Notes: a model not told the origin generated them from the letters alone. DNA of 64,000 nt from Celoporthe dispersa (GCA_016584495.1 WAID01000002.1:1-64000); one strand, 5' to 3'. Positions 11,650 to 24,759 are shown, counted from the first letter of the stretch. Numbers and translations are program-made.

Positions 11650-14600
11650 TCATCCCGTCCCTATGCGACTGCTCCTCTCCCTCTGCATGGCGAGGACGAG
11701 CTCTGTCAGCCTGTCGATCTTGTCGTTGAGCTCCGCGACCTTGACCTCCACCTGGGTCGGGGCGTCGACGTCATCGTTGAAGGCATCCGTCGCGGTCGTC
11801 GTGGGCGTCGCGGCGCTGGGAGGCCCCCGCGTGGGCGAGTCCCTAGGCGCCTGGATCGGGTCAAACACGCTCATGCTCATGCGCGAGGGCCGGCCGGGCC
11901 GTCTCTGGTCGGACGAGGACGCGGGCCTCATCTTGGCGCGCGAGGCCTTCCTGGACATGATCCCGGCGGCGCTGGCCGTCTCCATGCGCGGTCCCTTGAA
12001 GCCGGCGTACTCGTCGGCGATGACCTGCCGCGGATGGCCTCGTAGAGCAGGATGGCGCCGACGATGGGGAAGTGGGTCGCCTTGAGCAGGACGATACGGG
12101 CGGCGCGGAACTTGTGGTCGGACGGGAGGAATAGGCGGCAGGGGCGGAAGATGACGAGGGCCAGGAGGTTGAAGGGGGTAGAAGTGGGTGAGGCGGTTGG
12201 AGGTGGAGGCCTCGAGGACGTAGACGCTGTAGACGTAGAGGTACTCCTCGCGGGCGTGGCTGATGACGCGGGAGAAGGAGTTTGAGAGCATACCTTGTCG
12301 GGGGTCAGCATTTGGAAGGTACAGGTGGGATCGGTTGTGTGGTAGACTCACCCGTCAGGCTGCCCATGAGCAGGATGCTGGTCAGCGTCACGAAGATGAA
12401 CATCAGAGGAGGCCCTAGTATTGGGTCGATGTCACTCATAATCTCAAACCCGACGTAGCTCGAGCCGTAGAAGATCTTGGCCAGAGACAATGTCATCTGT
12501 GTAAGGGTCTGCGATACCGAGGTTAGAGATGACCGCCTAGGATTCTTGACGTGCAGGTATGTAACAGATAACGTACAAAGTGCTCGCGGCCGATGAGAGA
12601 GAACGTGGTCAGAAATCCCATGTAAAGGATGACAACGAGGACCATGAACCTGACGTGCTGCAGTTAGGACCTTGTGCGTCTAGCAATCTGATGCGATGAT
12701 GCGAGGGGCTTACTTGATGAAGTCCTTGCCCATCTCCTTGAGACAAGGGATGAGTGTGCCCCAGTAGGGCGACAGAGACAGGACGGAGCAGACGCGGGGA
12801 CCATGAACAGGGCCTCGAGCGAGAGGATGTCGAACGACTGCTCGATGAGCTTCTCGTCATGCCTCGACAGACCCACGATGCCTATATTTCCCAGGTTAGA
12901 TGACCACCACGCACAAGAGAGAAAGCTTTGGGCTCAGATAGACGTACGCATCACCGCAAAGACGAAGCCAATGCATATCATGGTTATATCGAACAAGTTC
13001 CATATCTGTGACGGCGTAAGCACCAAGCCAGCGCAGCGGTGGTGTGTTTTCTTTGCGGGCGGGATATTCTTACATCCGTGGCGTAGAAGATGGACCCAGC
13101 ATCGCTCCACTCGCTCAGCTCGTCGTAGAAGAAGGCGGCGAACCAGATGTATAAGAGGACCTCGGCGAGGCTGATCTGGTCCGGGTTCCTCTCCACGAGG
13201 ACAGAGTAGTACAGGAAGAGGAAGATGAAGAAGAATAGGACCTCAAAGCTCTTCAGGTACTTGGGGACCCTCAGCCGGGAGAAGGGATCGGCCGACGCCT
13301 TGTTGTAGAATCGGGGCCGCTTGACCGCGTTGACCTCGAGTTCTGGCGGTCAGAGTTAGCCAGCCTGCTGCTCTAGTGGTGATTCTCCTCGCCAAGGCAC
13401 CTACTGTCCCAGAACACAATGTCGCCCTTCCATATGCCCGTGATGATCTTCTGCACGACATGCTGGCTCAGGAAGCGCTTGGCACTTGCGACAGCCGCGA
13501 TCTCCAGGGCGTTGAGGGTGACAAACGGCTTGGTGGGGTCTTCCTCCTCCTCCTCATCGTCGTCATCGCCGTGCATCGTCAGGCGGGAGATGGACTTCAG
13601 CAGCTGATACCGCTTGTTGCTGCCGGTATTGAGAAAGGCGTTCTTGGCCGAGGTCACCGTCTCGGCCAGCGACTGGGCAAGCAGGGCGGTGTTCTCGTCG
13701 ACCTCCTCAGACAGCCGACCATCCTCCTCATCGCGGTGACTGGCCCCGTTGGCGGGGGCTGCGAGTCCGGAATCTCGTAGAGGCAGTAGTCCACGACTTC
13801 CCTCTCGGACAGGTGGGTCAGAAAGCGCCAGGCCACAATCTCTGCTGCGTTGGCCCGCGCCTCGTTGACGCTCTTTTCCTCCGTTGCGGCTCCATAGTGC
13901 CATTTGAGGGCGCTGGCTCAGCAGTAGTCAGCAGGCTGTACGGCACACACACGCACAAGATGTGCTGCAGATTTCAGTAGGGACCGCCGAGGTGCAGCCA
14001 GTCCATCGACGCAGGAGACTGTAGTGGTGAAACAGGCAGAGAGAGAAAAAGCGCACTCCTCTGTGTCGCTGGTGATTTGTCTCGCTGAGGTCTGGACAGG
14101 CATACACAACAACTTCTCCAGGCTCAACTGGCCGGCTTTGAGAGCAGCCAGTGGGAAACGGTGGTGTCCTCATGCAGGGGAGGATGATCGCCGAGAATAA
14201 AAATGGTGTGTGTGTGTCACACGTCAGACAATAGCACGCCAGGTACCATCACCGCTGCCGTCGACCCTCCCGCGCGGCTGGGCTAACCACATGTGTGCGT
14301 AGAGAAGGGAGAGAGAAAAAGGCAAGTTCGTCTTGTGCGTAAAGGTCAAGACTCACAGCAGAGCGTTCACGATGGCAGGATTGCAGCAAGTCTTGCTCAG
14401 ATGCTCAACCAGCTTGGTAAGGCTTCGGCGCCCGCAGACGTCGTCCTCAGCTGCTCAAAGGTGACGGGCAGGACCACCACCTCATTGAAGTATCTTTTTT
14501 TGGGGGGTTGGTAGAAGCATTGTCAGCGGTCAGGCTGTCCGTCGTCCTCCTTGGCGACCTCAAACCCGGTGGGCAGCTGGCTGGGGACTCACATGGACAG

Positions 14601-14741
14601 CTTCTTGATCACATCACGGAAGGAGTCATCGTCGCGGACATCCGGCAGCCCGTGGTAGAAGACCAGTCGCCCGCCTGGCGATGGAGTGCGCGGTGCGTCG
14701 TTCGCGCCGGACTGAGGCCGGAACTTGGCACGTACAGGCAT
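11650..14741 (-). CDS. YVC1/TRP-like vacuolar cation (calcium) channel
   Basis: Yvc1 family channels release Ca2+ from the fungal vacuole. The N-terminal exon (from 14741) starts MPVRAKFRPQSG and ends ...FRDVIKKLSM; exon 2 (about 14510-14342) carries EVVVLPVTFEQL and LTKLVEHLSKTCCNPAIVNALL split by a frame change. A long intron of about 420 bases follows, then KWHYGAATEEKSVNEARANA and a cytoplasmic acidic stretch (HGDDDDEEEEEDPTKPFVTL). The membrane core follows in several exons: SFEVLFFFIFLFLYYSVLVE, QISLAEVLLYIWFAAFFYDE, IWNLFDITMICIGFVFAVM, FMVLVVILYMGFLTTFSLIG, and PPLMFIFVTLTSILLMGSLT. After the membrane part comes a basic linker and a C-terminal coiled-coil-like helix (VEVKVAELNDKIDRLTELVL). 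Frame changes are needed near 14440 and 13765. Start and family are well supported; exact exon edges are by eye. Confidence 0.8.
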
Positions 14742-17022
14742 GTTGGCGTGGGTGGGCTGGGCTTGTCCTCGCTGCACCGATCGAGACGGCGTCGTGAGCT
14801 CTCGCCAGAGCAGAAAGGCGAGCTGGCGACGGGCAGGTTGGGATGGAGAGAGGTTGGGGAGGCGGGAGGGGGAGTTGGAGCTCGAGGCCCGGCCCCGTCA
14901 ATGGCGCGGTGTTTATTATCGTATAAAGCCAAGGATCGTCCCTCGAGACTATCTTTAGCCACCCCGCATAGCCTCCAGTCTCAGGTAGGTGGTGGCGTGG
15001 GGCTTCCAGGGTTCAGCCCCGGCCGGGCGCCTGGTTGGGCCTGGGCCCACTGCAACACGCTGTAGTATGACGTCCCTTCAGGGGTCCCAGCAGCCTGAAG
15101 AGCCTATAAATCTCTCAGGACCCTGCATCTTCCCTCCTCGGCTGGAGGGTCCTCTAGAAGAGCTACAACCTAGGCCAACCCACAACCCCGTGAGAACTGT
15201 AGGGTGGTATGCTCTTGTATGCAAGTCTTGATATACATGACTTGCTGTTATGGTGATAGGCTTTGCACAGCTGCAGGATCAGGGAGGATCTCCTCACCAC
15301 GACAGCGCATAAATCAAGTTGGAACTCGCTCAATCCTCTGGAGGATTTAGCTGCAGGGCAAGGTAGGCCCTCTGCTCGACACTGCGCTGACTGCATGCGT
15401 GCACTAAACCTTGTTTGTGTACATACCACCAAAGCAGTCCTTGTGAAAATCACAACACATCACCTCAACATCTGTACGCAGACACGAACAAGCAAGCCTA
15501 CATCACTGTGGTGCAGGGACAGGAGACTGCAGGCCATTGTGTACAGCCTGACCCGACAATACACAAGACAGGCAGGACAGGGGATAATGAGAGCATCATA
15601 GAGGAGCACCTCTCTCATATCTACAAGGTCCATCACCAGGAGGCTGCTCCTGGAGATCACACAGAGCACTTGGGGCATTGTAAGAGGAGTATCAGGGCTT
15701 CCTGATATCCAGGTCCTGAGATCGAATAATACTCCACTGCCTCCATGCAGCGCAGAGTCCATTGCATCGTCATTGACGAAGTACCTCTCAGCATACTAGA
15801 GATGAGGCTCTTGACAGCACTAGAAAGTATTCTCCTCTGACGACTAGTGTTGCGCAGCAGTTTAGCGTACCACGGGTTGTCTGGCCCACAACATTCCTGA
15901 TGCATCTTAGGCGGCCTGATGTTGTCTTGGAGATACTCAACCTGTGTCATTGAATTCTCTCTGACAGCCTCGGTCATGACACCTCACTACAGGGATCACA
16001 CTCACGACCGAACGATCAATAACATCACGTCTCTCCCTGGCCATCCTGAATTGTACATGGGAAGATAGACCAATATGCTGAGGCCTGATGAGCCCTTTCC
16101 AAGGCAGGCGGGGGCCGTTTCGACCTCCGATCATTTTGCCTCCGATTCTCCTACTTACCTTTGGAAGAAGGCGTTGAGTCCCACTGAGCTTCTCGAGGTT
16201 GCGAGAGACTCTGGTACACACACGTTCCTGGACCGACTGGCCTTTATCCCGCGGGCCTCTGTTCGCACGCGACCTGCACCCGAAAGCAGCATAAGGCGGC
16301 TTGTCGAGAGAAAAAGAAAGAAGAAAAAGAAGAAGAAGAAGAGGAAGAAGAACTTAACTTGGACTCCAAAGTCTACCTAACGGGTCATACCCGAGAACAG
16401 TTTCCATATCTACACACCCCTGCAGTGAGCTGGCGACGTAACTTCTCGATCCCATGTGCTCGACGAGGACGAGGACGAGGGATCGTTCTACGAGGGCAAC
16501 CAAGACGCAAAGTCTAGACTGTAAACTAGACAATGAGAGTTCTAGGTTGTTTTTCTGTTTTTGACATTTTGTTTCTGTTTTACAAGCTGCAGATTGCGAC
16601 CCGCCGGTAAATTAATAGTAATTACGAAGCTGTTAATATGTTGTGTTGGTAGGTTTCGCGTGTATCGGCGGAATTCTCCACCGATGGTTAGCCAAGCGGT
16701 GCTCCAGCGAATCGTCTTACATGGATTTCGCGGAGCCCGGTTGACCTCGACCTAATGTTATTTTATTTCTATTCTTTTGTTATTATCATTCGGGCTGCTG
16801 CAGACAACAAGCTGTATTGTAGAAACTAAAAGTATAAGAATATTTGAGTGAACTATACCAATAATTTCTTTCCCTACTGATACATTCATAATAATACAAA
16901 GCTAGGTGGATTCCCAGGCCTCCGTTTACAGAACTCCTAGCATTTCTAGGCTGTACGGCAGACTAATAATATCTACAAGTATCTCCTCCTGGTCTAGGAA
17001 CTCCAGCCCTTTCACGTCACCA
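14742..17022. other. Intergenic region with a few unrecognised ORFs
   Basis: Holds an A/G-rich tract at 16310-16355 and an AT-rich stretch at 16540-16900. On the minus strand 15977-15657 an ORF of 106 codons (starting MTEAVRENSMTQVEYLQDNI) has mixed composition that could be coding, but it shows no motif I recognise and the frame breaks immediately after. I see no confident gene. Confidence 0.5.
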
Positions 17023-19670
17023 TCACCCAAGAGATCGAAACGGGTCTAGAGGAGGCAGACCGTCCAGAGGCTCCGAGGCGGTAGACGGGACCGAGGAGGT
17101 CCGCTGAAGGCCGCTATTACTAGACCGCAGCACCGAGGACGACCCTGCCACGTCTGGCAGCTTCATCGTCTCCTCCTTGAACTTCTTCCACAGCTCCCGC
17201 CGGTGCCACCACCCGACAGCCGTCACCAGAGTCAGGGCCGCCGAGGCCAGGGCGCCGTTGATGTTCCAGTTCTTGGAGGCGAGGATTTTAGCCTCGGTGA
17301 TGTTGCTCAGCATGACCACAGAGTGGGATTGCCCGGGTCGGCCCAGGACCAAGCGTCGACCTGACCGGTGAAGAGAAATTTAGCACGATGGGGGAGGCTT
17401 GTGGAGAGAGGGTTTTGGGATCTTGGTTGCGCTGGCGGCGGGCAGACTGACCTGACAAGCACAGTTACCATATACTCCGGTAACCTGCATGATAGTGCCA
17501 CCAATGGCAGAAAAAGCGATACGCTCTGTGCTGAGAATTTGATGAGCCCAGAAAGGTGCGTGAGGAGCGTGGCTGTGCGCTGGACCACCCAGAGGGCTCC
17601 CGCTGATGCCTTTGCACCCAGCGGCCGTGGCGGGCCGGTGTTGGCCGCTGCTGCTGCTGCTGCTGCTGCTGCTGCGGCGGCGGCGGCGGCGGCGGAGGCA
17701 CCTGTATGGGAATGTTGGCCTGCCTCAGCCCTGCGAATTTCCGGTGCGTGTCGCAGCTCCAGATGGTTACCTGGATGCACTGCGACACAAAGAAGACGGT
17801 GTGCGTCAGGCTCCGGCAGGACAACCCCTTAGCGCGCGTGAGGTAGGAGGTCGTAAAGGCCAGCACATACGGGATGGACAGGAGCAGGAGGGTGAGCGAG
17901 ATGGCAAAGGCCCAGTCCCGGCGGGAGAAGACGAGGGCCTCCTCGATGACCCGGACGGCGTCCGGAGGGCAGTCGTCCCGGTCCCGGATGAACCGGATGG
18001 CCTCGAACATCCAGGACTGCTTGTTGGGGCCGCGCTTCCAGAGGGCGACGGGCTCGTAGGTGGACTCGTAGGCGTCCTTGGTGATGCTGCCCACGAGCTC
18101 GTGGATCTTGCGCCTCGCCGGGTAGGTGAGGTGGTCCAGCGGGGTTTTCGGGGTGGGCCGGGTGGTGGCGGTGGACTGGAACTGCTGGTTCTTGTCGGCC
18201 TTCTTTCCGACGAGACCTTGCAGCGTGCTGGGGTCGTTGCTCGCGAGGAGGGTGTTGGAGATGACGGCTGTGTGTGGTATGTACATCCAGAACATGCCGA
18301 ACGCGAGTGTGATGGCGACGGTCTCCTGGCCCGGGCTCGTGTCGCTGTCCGCGATGTTGTAGCCGAAACTGCCTATGAAGAAGACAGTAGGCGCACCAAT
18401 GTATCCACCAAAGCTAGATTGGTCCGTATTAGCTTACTGTTGGAACTGTGTCTGTTTTCCTTTCCCCTAAAAAGAAAGAAAGAAAGAAAGGTGGAATAAT
18501 GGAAGGGATTTTGTTTTTACCCTGGCTGAGCATCAAGCAGAGTCTGTAGCTTCAGTCTAGGCCCCACGCCTTCGAAGACCTCAGCAACAGCAGCAGCAGC
18601 AACGACAGCGCTGTTCCGACCAGGACTCGGGGCAAGACCGAGCCCGATAGGACTGACGGCCCGTGGCTGGCCCTGACGAGCAGCAGTCTTGTGGTGACTA
18701 CCACCGGGGCAAGAATAATGATGACCGCCCTCCTCCAGCTGCCTCACCTCCTCCGCGATGCTCATGACCCGGACCCAAGCCGACTGCGCCTGTGACTCCA
18801 GGAGGCCGCTCATCTCCTCCCCTTCCTCCTCGCCCGCCTCGCCCGCGTGGACATCGCGCAACTTCATGTTCCCGGCAACGGTACACAGGAGCAGCCGCGC
18901 CCTCGACACGCTGGGGATCCCCGCCCTCTGTTGGCCAGCATGTCGAGGTTGTTCCAGTCCAGGCGGTACTCGTACGCCGCGCTGATGATCATGGGCCCCG
19001 CCATGACAAAACAGATGGACATCCAGAGGAAGGTGTCGACGCCCAGGACGACGAGCTCGAGCGTGACGGCCACGAGGGTGACGGCGCTGTTGGCCCATGC
19101 CCCCGCGGCCCTACCGATGCGGCCTGCCAGCCCAGGAGAAGGAGGAAGCCGACGAGTATCCGCCGCCGTCGCCGCCGCCGTGGCCCGCAGGCCGAGGTCG
19201 AGGTCGATCTGGGGCTTCTGCCGCAGGCGGCCGACGCGGAGCTTCCACTCGCGCGGGATGTTGTAGCAGAAGGCGACGCAGGGGAGGATGAACTGCACCA
19301 GCGGGCCCATGACGCCCGACCAGGTGGCTGCCTGCCATCCTGGCAGGCGGCGCAGGCACCACTCGTACGGGACGATGACCTCGGGCGCGCGGCCGGTGGT
19401 CGAGGAGCAGATGGAGTCGTTGACGGCCGCGTCGAGGATCTCGGGGATGGTGGTGCCCGGGTCGAAGAAGAAGTGGTCTGTCTTGGTGGGCTGGCCGTTG
19501 GTGATGGTGAGGGACTCGTTGAGGGCGAGGAGGCAGCCCTTGCGGAAGTCCTGACCGCCTAGGTAGGGGATCTGCTTGTTGTGTAGTTGTTGAGGGCCGA
19601 CAGCTCTGGGATATAGCACTGGATCGTTAAACATGATGCGGTTGCCATAATAACCTAGTGTATGGCCCAC
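17023..19670 (-). CDS. Large multi-pass membrane protein of unknown function, possibly 5'-truncated
   Basis: Not a family I can name. The first recognisable exon begins near 19670 (MGHTLGYYGNRIMFNDPVLY) with an extracellular-looking stretch (CLLALNESLTITNGQPTKTD). Hydrophobic helices follow: GPLVQFILPCVAFCYNIP, LVAVTLELVVLGVDTFLWMS, SICFVMAGPMIISAAYEY, GAPTVFFIGSFGYNI, WAFAISLTLLLLSIPYVLAF, SLFLPLVALSCRLPEY and ALASAALTLVTAVGWWHRRE. Between them is a soluble loop (AYESTYEPVALWKRGPNKQS...). An intron lies at about 18413-18520. A Pro/Gln tract encoded by CCG/CAG units at 17647-17697 sits before the sixth helix. Frame changes are needed near 18920 and around the tract. The C-terminal tail is Ser-rich. 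The start may be wrong because the sequence 5' of 19670 turns abruptly AT-rich; a frame at 20098-19900 (WTDRYVRAQEDSGCARES) could be an upstream exon but I cannot show it. Confidence 0.6.
17647..17697. repeat. (CTG)n(CGG)n compound trinucleotide tract in coding sequence
   Basis: CTG units followed by CGG units on the + strand, encoding poly-Pro then poly-Gln on the minus strand in the membrane-protein gene (poly-Ala in the alternative frame). The protein frame differs before and after the tract. Confidence 0.9.
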
Positions 19671-21496
19671 TTTAGGAAATGGCTACTACGTAACATAGTA
19701 GCCAGGTATAATACTATCTCTTTAGTAATTAAATATAATGCATGGTATCATCGTAACGCGAATAGGGTTCAGATTGTATGTAAATAAAATAAAATTGTCG
19801 CTAGTGATAACGGTACACATGGGATATTTCAAGAAAAGAGAGAGAGAGAGAGGGAGGGAGAGAGAGTAAGAAATGCATACGCAGGTTACACATGCACATT
19901 ATATCTCAAAAGTAAAGTGAGCCGCCACAGTTTGCTGCAACGTCTCGCACCCGCAGACTCTCGCGCGCACCCAGAATCCTCCTGCGCCCTGACGTATCTG
20001 TCGGTCCAGCCTGGGCCCTTGCAGTGAATAGAGCTGATCCGAGGTGCATCAACTGACACAAACGGGGAGAGGGAGAGGGAGAGAAAAAAGCCACACATGC
20101 CTGTCAGACTAATGGATCACCCAAAGAAGGAGGGTGCGTGTGCTAGGCGCCCGCTCGCCAAGAGGCTCAATCACCGGTTAGAGAGAGAGAGAGAGAGAGA
20201 AGAGGGCCGGGGACACAAGAAAGATCAAGGGGGTCATTACTGGCCTGCCGCGCAGTTGCTTTTCCTACCATGAGGACACCATCCTCGGCGCTGTGGTCCG
20301 AGTAAGGATAAGATTCCTGCCTGAAGCGGGATAGCCCTGCTGGGCCCTCGCCAGCTGAGCTCTGCCCTCACAGCCTCACAAGGCTGCAGACCGCGGGTCC
20401 GTTCCTCTTCCCAGGGAGAAACGTGAGCGGTCCTCTCGCTTCCTTTCTGGCACAGCCCGCTTGGCCCCCTGGGCAGTTGGTGTGGAAAGAAAAGAAGGCG
20501 GAAAAAGTGGACATGCCTCGGCTGGGTTGGGAGAGATAAGAGGTTTACGGAACGAAGGGTCAGAGTGCTTGCTGTATACTTGTGAGGCATATGAAACTAT
20601 GAGGCAATTATCAAGAGAGAGAGAGAGAGAGAGGGAGGTGGCCCGGTTGTTGCAGGCAGAAGCATTCATGGACTGCCACATAGCCACACCCACCGCCTTT
20701 CGACAGCCCTACCTGCTTTCTCCCACTCTCCAGGCGATCTCCGACAAGATAAGCCAAAAAGATAAAAGGCAATGATCAGCTTTATCTATCTAGGACCTAT
20801 CAAGACCCTTCCGATTCAGACCATGTCATCAGGTCTCCTGCAATCCTCGTCTCTTCGGAACCCTCCCGCTCTCCCTCAGCAGGCCCACCCGCCAGGCCCC
20901 GCGCTCGCTTTGCGGCGGCCTTTGCTCTTGGGATTGAACACTAACGTGGTGTTAGGTGCTGCAGGTCAGCCTTACTTGTGTGGTCCCTCACATGGCGCCA
21001 CGTTGGCGGCCGTTAGGATTGCACAGGAGCGTCAGCTTTTCTCCTTTGATGTTTCGGGAACGCTGCTGTAATAACCACTCGTTCCCTACGAGGAAGAGGA
21101 TGTGCTGGCTAGTCAAGACTCTGCGAGACATACGCTGGGTACATACAGTAGTAAAGACGGGAAGAGTAACGCCTGGCCCGACTCAAGATTGCCAGCGGGA
21201 AGAACAGGAAGCCTTGTTGAGATGGAGCGTCGAAGCCTTATTCGTCGTCAAGATTAACATAGTATGGTATCTATATCCAGTCTATATGATTCCAATTCCC
21301 ATGGAATAGATGATGCCATGACGGGCAGGGCGAGTTGTTTGAAAAAGGTTCCCAAAAACAAACGTAGTGCGCCCTCGCTTCAACCAGATATACCAACGCT
21401 AACAGTGACCCGCCCGTGTTTTCGTCTTCATTTTCCCTGAAGTTTTTTTCTCCCTTCTTTCCTTTCCCTTTCCTTTCCCTCCCACAGGTCGTTCTT
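19671..21496. other. Intergenic region with GA microsatellites
   Basis: AT-rich at 19680-19800, then several GA/GGGA tracts (about 19837-19867, 20180-20200, 20613-20633). No ORF with recognisable domains. The region 5' to 19670 may contain undetected upstream exons of the membrane protein. Confidence 0.5.
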
Positions 21497-23081
21497 TCAT
21501 GTCCACATAAGGTTCCTCGACTGGCGTCTAGACTGCAGCCAGAGGGGCATCGCCTCAGCCACGTCACCGGTGCTGCCCTCACGACCGCCGCCGCCGCCGC
21601 CGCCGCTCATGCCGTTATTGTTGACACCGCCCTCGAGGTCCTCCTCGTCCTCCTCGCCGATGCGGCTCAGGGCGTCGTTGAAGTTGCGAGAGAAGTCGTC
21701 GATCTCGGGAAACTGCTGCCACAGCGGGATCTGGTCCTCGCCTGGGCTGTCGTGCGGGCTCGCGTAGGCGCCCCTAAACGCTCCAGCACCGGCCCCAGCA
21801 GCAGCGCCGACGCCGGCCGCGCCCGCGCCCCAGGCAGCCTGGTCGTGCTCGAGGAACTGAGCGTCGTCCAGGTGGGCCCCGTCGCTGCCATACTGCCACA
21901 CCGTGTTCCTCGTCGACCCTGGGACGGCCCTAATCGTCCTCCCGGCCACAGGACCGCCCCTGTCGTCCGGGCCCTGCCGTCCCAGTGGTGTGAAGGCGCC
22001 ACCCCACCGCCGCCAGACATGGGGCTGATGTACTGCGTGTCGCCTGGGCGGGGGCCGGGTCCCTGGCGGGTGTTGCCTACCCGCCGACGCAGGAAGTAGG
22101 CGGCGACAGCGGCGAGCCCGGCGACTGCGGCCACGGCGCCGATGCTGCCGCCCACAATGGCGCCGGTGCGGTTGACGCCGCTGGAGCTGCTCGTCTCCCC
22201 GCCGCTGGTTGCTGGCGCGGCGGTGGGCGTGGACCCCGACGCCGACGAGGGCGAGGGTGTTGTGGAGGAGGCTGGTGATGAGCTCCTGGCGACGAGGCTG
22301 TCGCCGCCGTGGAGCTCAGGTCTGTCGTAGGGACGGGGATGGTGAGTGTGGTCCTTGAGCCGGTGGATGAAGAGCCCGACGAGGAGGACGGCGCCGTTGA
22401 GGAAGAGTGGGGGTCGCGGGAGGAGGAGGAGGAGGAGGAGGAAGAGGATTCCGTAGGAGATGCTGAGCTCGTGCCGATCACCGAGGGAATATCAAGCGAG
22501 GTGGGGTCCGCCTGCGTGAACGAGACGTGCTCGCTGGTGAGCGAGACCTTGGTGGCGACGCCGGTGGCGCCCTCTGAGACGGTGGCGGCGAGGCTGCTCG
22601 CGGTGCCGCAGCCGAACTGCGAGTAGCCGCCCTCAAAGACATTCTTGTAGCAGACGCTGGCGCCGGTGCAGGTGTAGATGTACGGGTTGACCTCGGTCTG
22701 GGGCCCGCTGTTGGTATCCACGCAGCCCGTGTAGACGCCCGCCGTGCAGGTGGGCTGGCCGTTGGGGCAGCAGCCGATGACGCCGTGGTCCGTGTCCACG
22801 ACGCAGTGCGACCCAGCAGAGCATGTCGCGGGCAGCGACGGGTCCCCGTCTATGTAGCCACAGATGGTGTTGGTATTCTGCCTCCTCAGCAGCAGCAGCT
22901 CGCGAAGCGCCTGTGTGTCGGGCGGTGGGGATGTAGGCGCCGAGGGCGGTGGATAGGCGACCACGTTCAGCGGCCTGTGGGGCACGTTGGTGGGCGTCTG
23001 GCGGGCGACATGGGCTGAGGTGAGGGACAGGACGCTGCTGAGGAGGAGGAGGGCGGCTGGTCTGGGGAGGCGGAGGAACAT
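21497..23081 (-). CDS. Mid2/WSC-like single-pass cell-surface protein, Ser/Thr-rich
   Basis: A type I plasma-membrane protein of the kind that senses wall stress. It starts MFLRLPRPAALLLLSSVLSL (signal peptide; a second ATG at 23096 is also possible). A cysteine-containing ectodomain follows (CGYIDGDPSLPATCSAGSHC, IGCCPNGQPTCTAGVYTGCV, YTCTGASVCYKNVFEGGYSQ), then a long Ser/Thr/Pro region that is probably O-mannosylated, a transmembrane helix (GAIVGGSIGAVAAVAGLAAV, AAYFLRRR) and a cytoplasmic tail rich in Gly and acidic residues, ending ...QSRRQSRNLMWT. Frame changes are needed near 22290 and 21960. The overall architecture fits Mid2/Wsc-type proteins; the ectodomain is not a canonical WSC domain, so the specific sensor family is inferred. 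Confidence 0.7.
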
Positions 23082-24758
23082 GGCTCGAGGGAGCATGTCT
23101 GCGAGCCCGTTTTGCCCCTTCGTCACCGGGGCATGGGTGGTGGAGGAGGAGGATGGTGGTGGTGGTGATAGTAGTAGTAGCGGTAGTAGGATGTACACAA
23201 GGCCTGTTGTTTGACTGTCTGTTGTGTGTTTGTCTGTAGTCGGTCGAATGTATGTACGTGTGTACGGTATGTGTGCAGCCTTACACGCCCGAATATGGAA
23301 ATAACGAAATACTGTATGTGGTGGTGGGCTGCGTAAGCGAGAGTGTTGTCAGCTCAGCCAGGCGACGATGTTGTTGTTGGTTCCAGGAGCGAGTGTGTGA
23401 ACTGGAGGTCGTCGAGATATGATAGGAGAGGGACCAAAAAAAAAGGAGATCAAGGAGAAAAAGGAACTTGAAAGAGCAAGGAGGAAAATAGGCAGAACAA
23501 GAGAGAAATGTTTCCAATAAAGATGTTGGCAGAGGAGGATGAGGAGGAGGGGGAAGGGGGCGAGATGAGAGGCAGTGAGCATGTCTAATAAGAATTGATT
23601 GATGGGGTGGTGAGAAAAAGAGAGGGAAAAGAGTACTTTAGTGTACTTGGGCAAGAGGCGTGGAACAAGGGTGCAGCGCATAGGGCAAGGATTAAGGGTC
23701 TCCCGATCACCAGTGACGATGCGCTAGGCTGGTAGGGTAGCATTGCATGGCCGCCTACAGCCCACACACCACAATTGCACTTGCCATGTACTGCGTAGTG
23801 TGTAAGTATGTATGTGGGGAAGGGTAAGAAAGGGAGACGAAGGCAGAGGAGAACTAGAAAGAAGAACAGAAAGGGAAAATATATAAAGAGAGAGGGAGAG
23901 AGAGAGAAAAGAAGCACATCAGGGCACCACAGGGTTGAAGGTACCAAAAGTAGCCATTCCTGTAGATACTCGGAGTCATCCAGTCCTGTCCAGCGAGTAA
24001 TCCAGTCCTTGGACAGGACTGGCTTATGTCTTTTTTTTTTTTCTCTTTTGGAAAGAGTAACTGCATTCTGGTTATGGCTTGTTGTCTTGGTCCATCTTTA
24101 CTACCAGTACATATACTCGTGGTGTTCTAGTGAGGCCAACGTTGTCTGAGTCGATGAGTCGATGGCAGGGCGCAACACAGCAGTAAAAGTGAAAAAGGAT
24201 CGATTGTGTTGTTTAGACATCTGACCAGCGGGTTGACAGAGAGTATCCACAACCACTGGGTACGGTGTGCCCGACATGTGCAACTCAACGCAACCCAACT
24301 CAACCCTCAAAGGCAGCGTTCATCACTACTACTGCTCGACCACAAGTTACAACAACAGCGAATCTCATCCTGTCGACATGGCAAAAGACACACACACACA
24401 CACAGAAAGAGAAAGAAAGAAAGGGAAAAAAAGGTAAAAGGATTGGATATCGGGCTGCACGTCCAGGGTACATGTCTTACAGCCCCAACGGCTGCTGCAG
24501 CTTGCAGGGCTCCACAGGCGGCGGTGCGGCGGGAACGAAGACGACTGGTGGTCGTGCTGGTGGCGGAGACGACGGGTGGTGGGTTGACACGTCGAAGTCG
24601 AGGTGCTATTCTTTTTAGCCTGTACCGCAGCGGCAGCAGTACATCATACCAGTACCACTCCTATGTGCAGCAGCAAAGTAGTGACACCCCAAGACCACCC
24701 AGTTCCGACACACACACACTGACTGCCACACTAGCCTTGGGCAGATCAGCGTTCATCG

Positions 24759-24759
<1 letters not shown>

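Noticed and set aside
18792..19562. 256-codon + strand ORF over the membrane-protein gene
   Set aside because: Shadow of the minus-strand exon; composition is Arg/Gly/Glu-rich as expected for an antisense frame.
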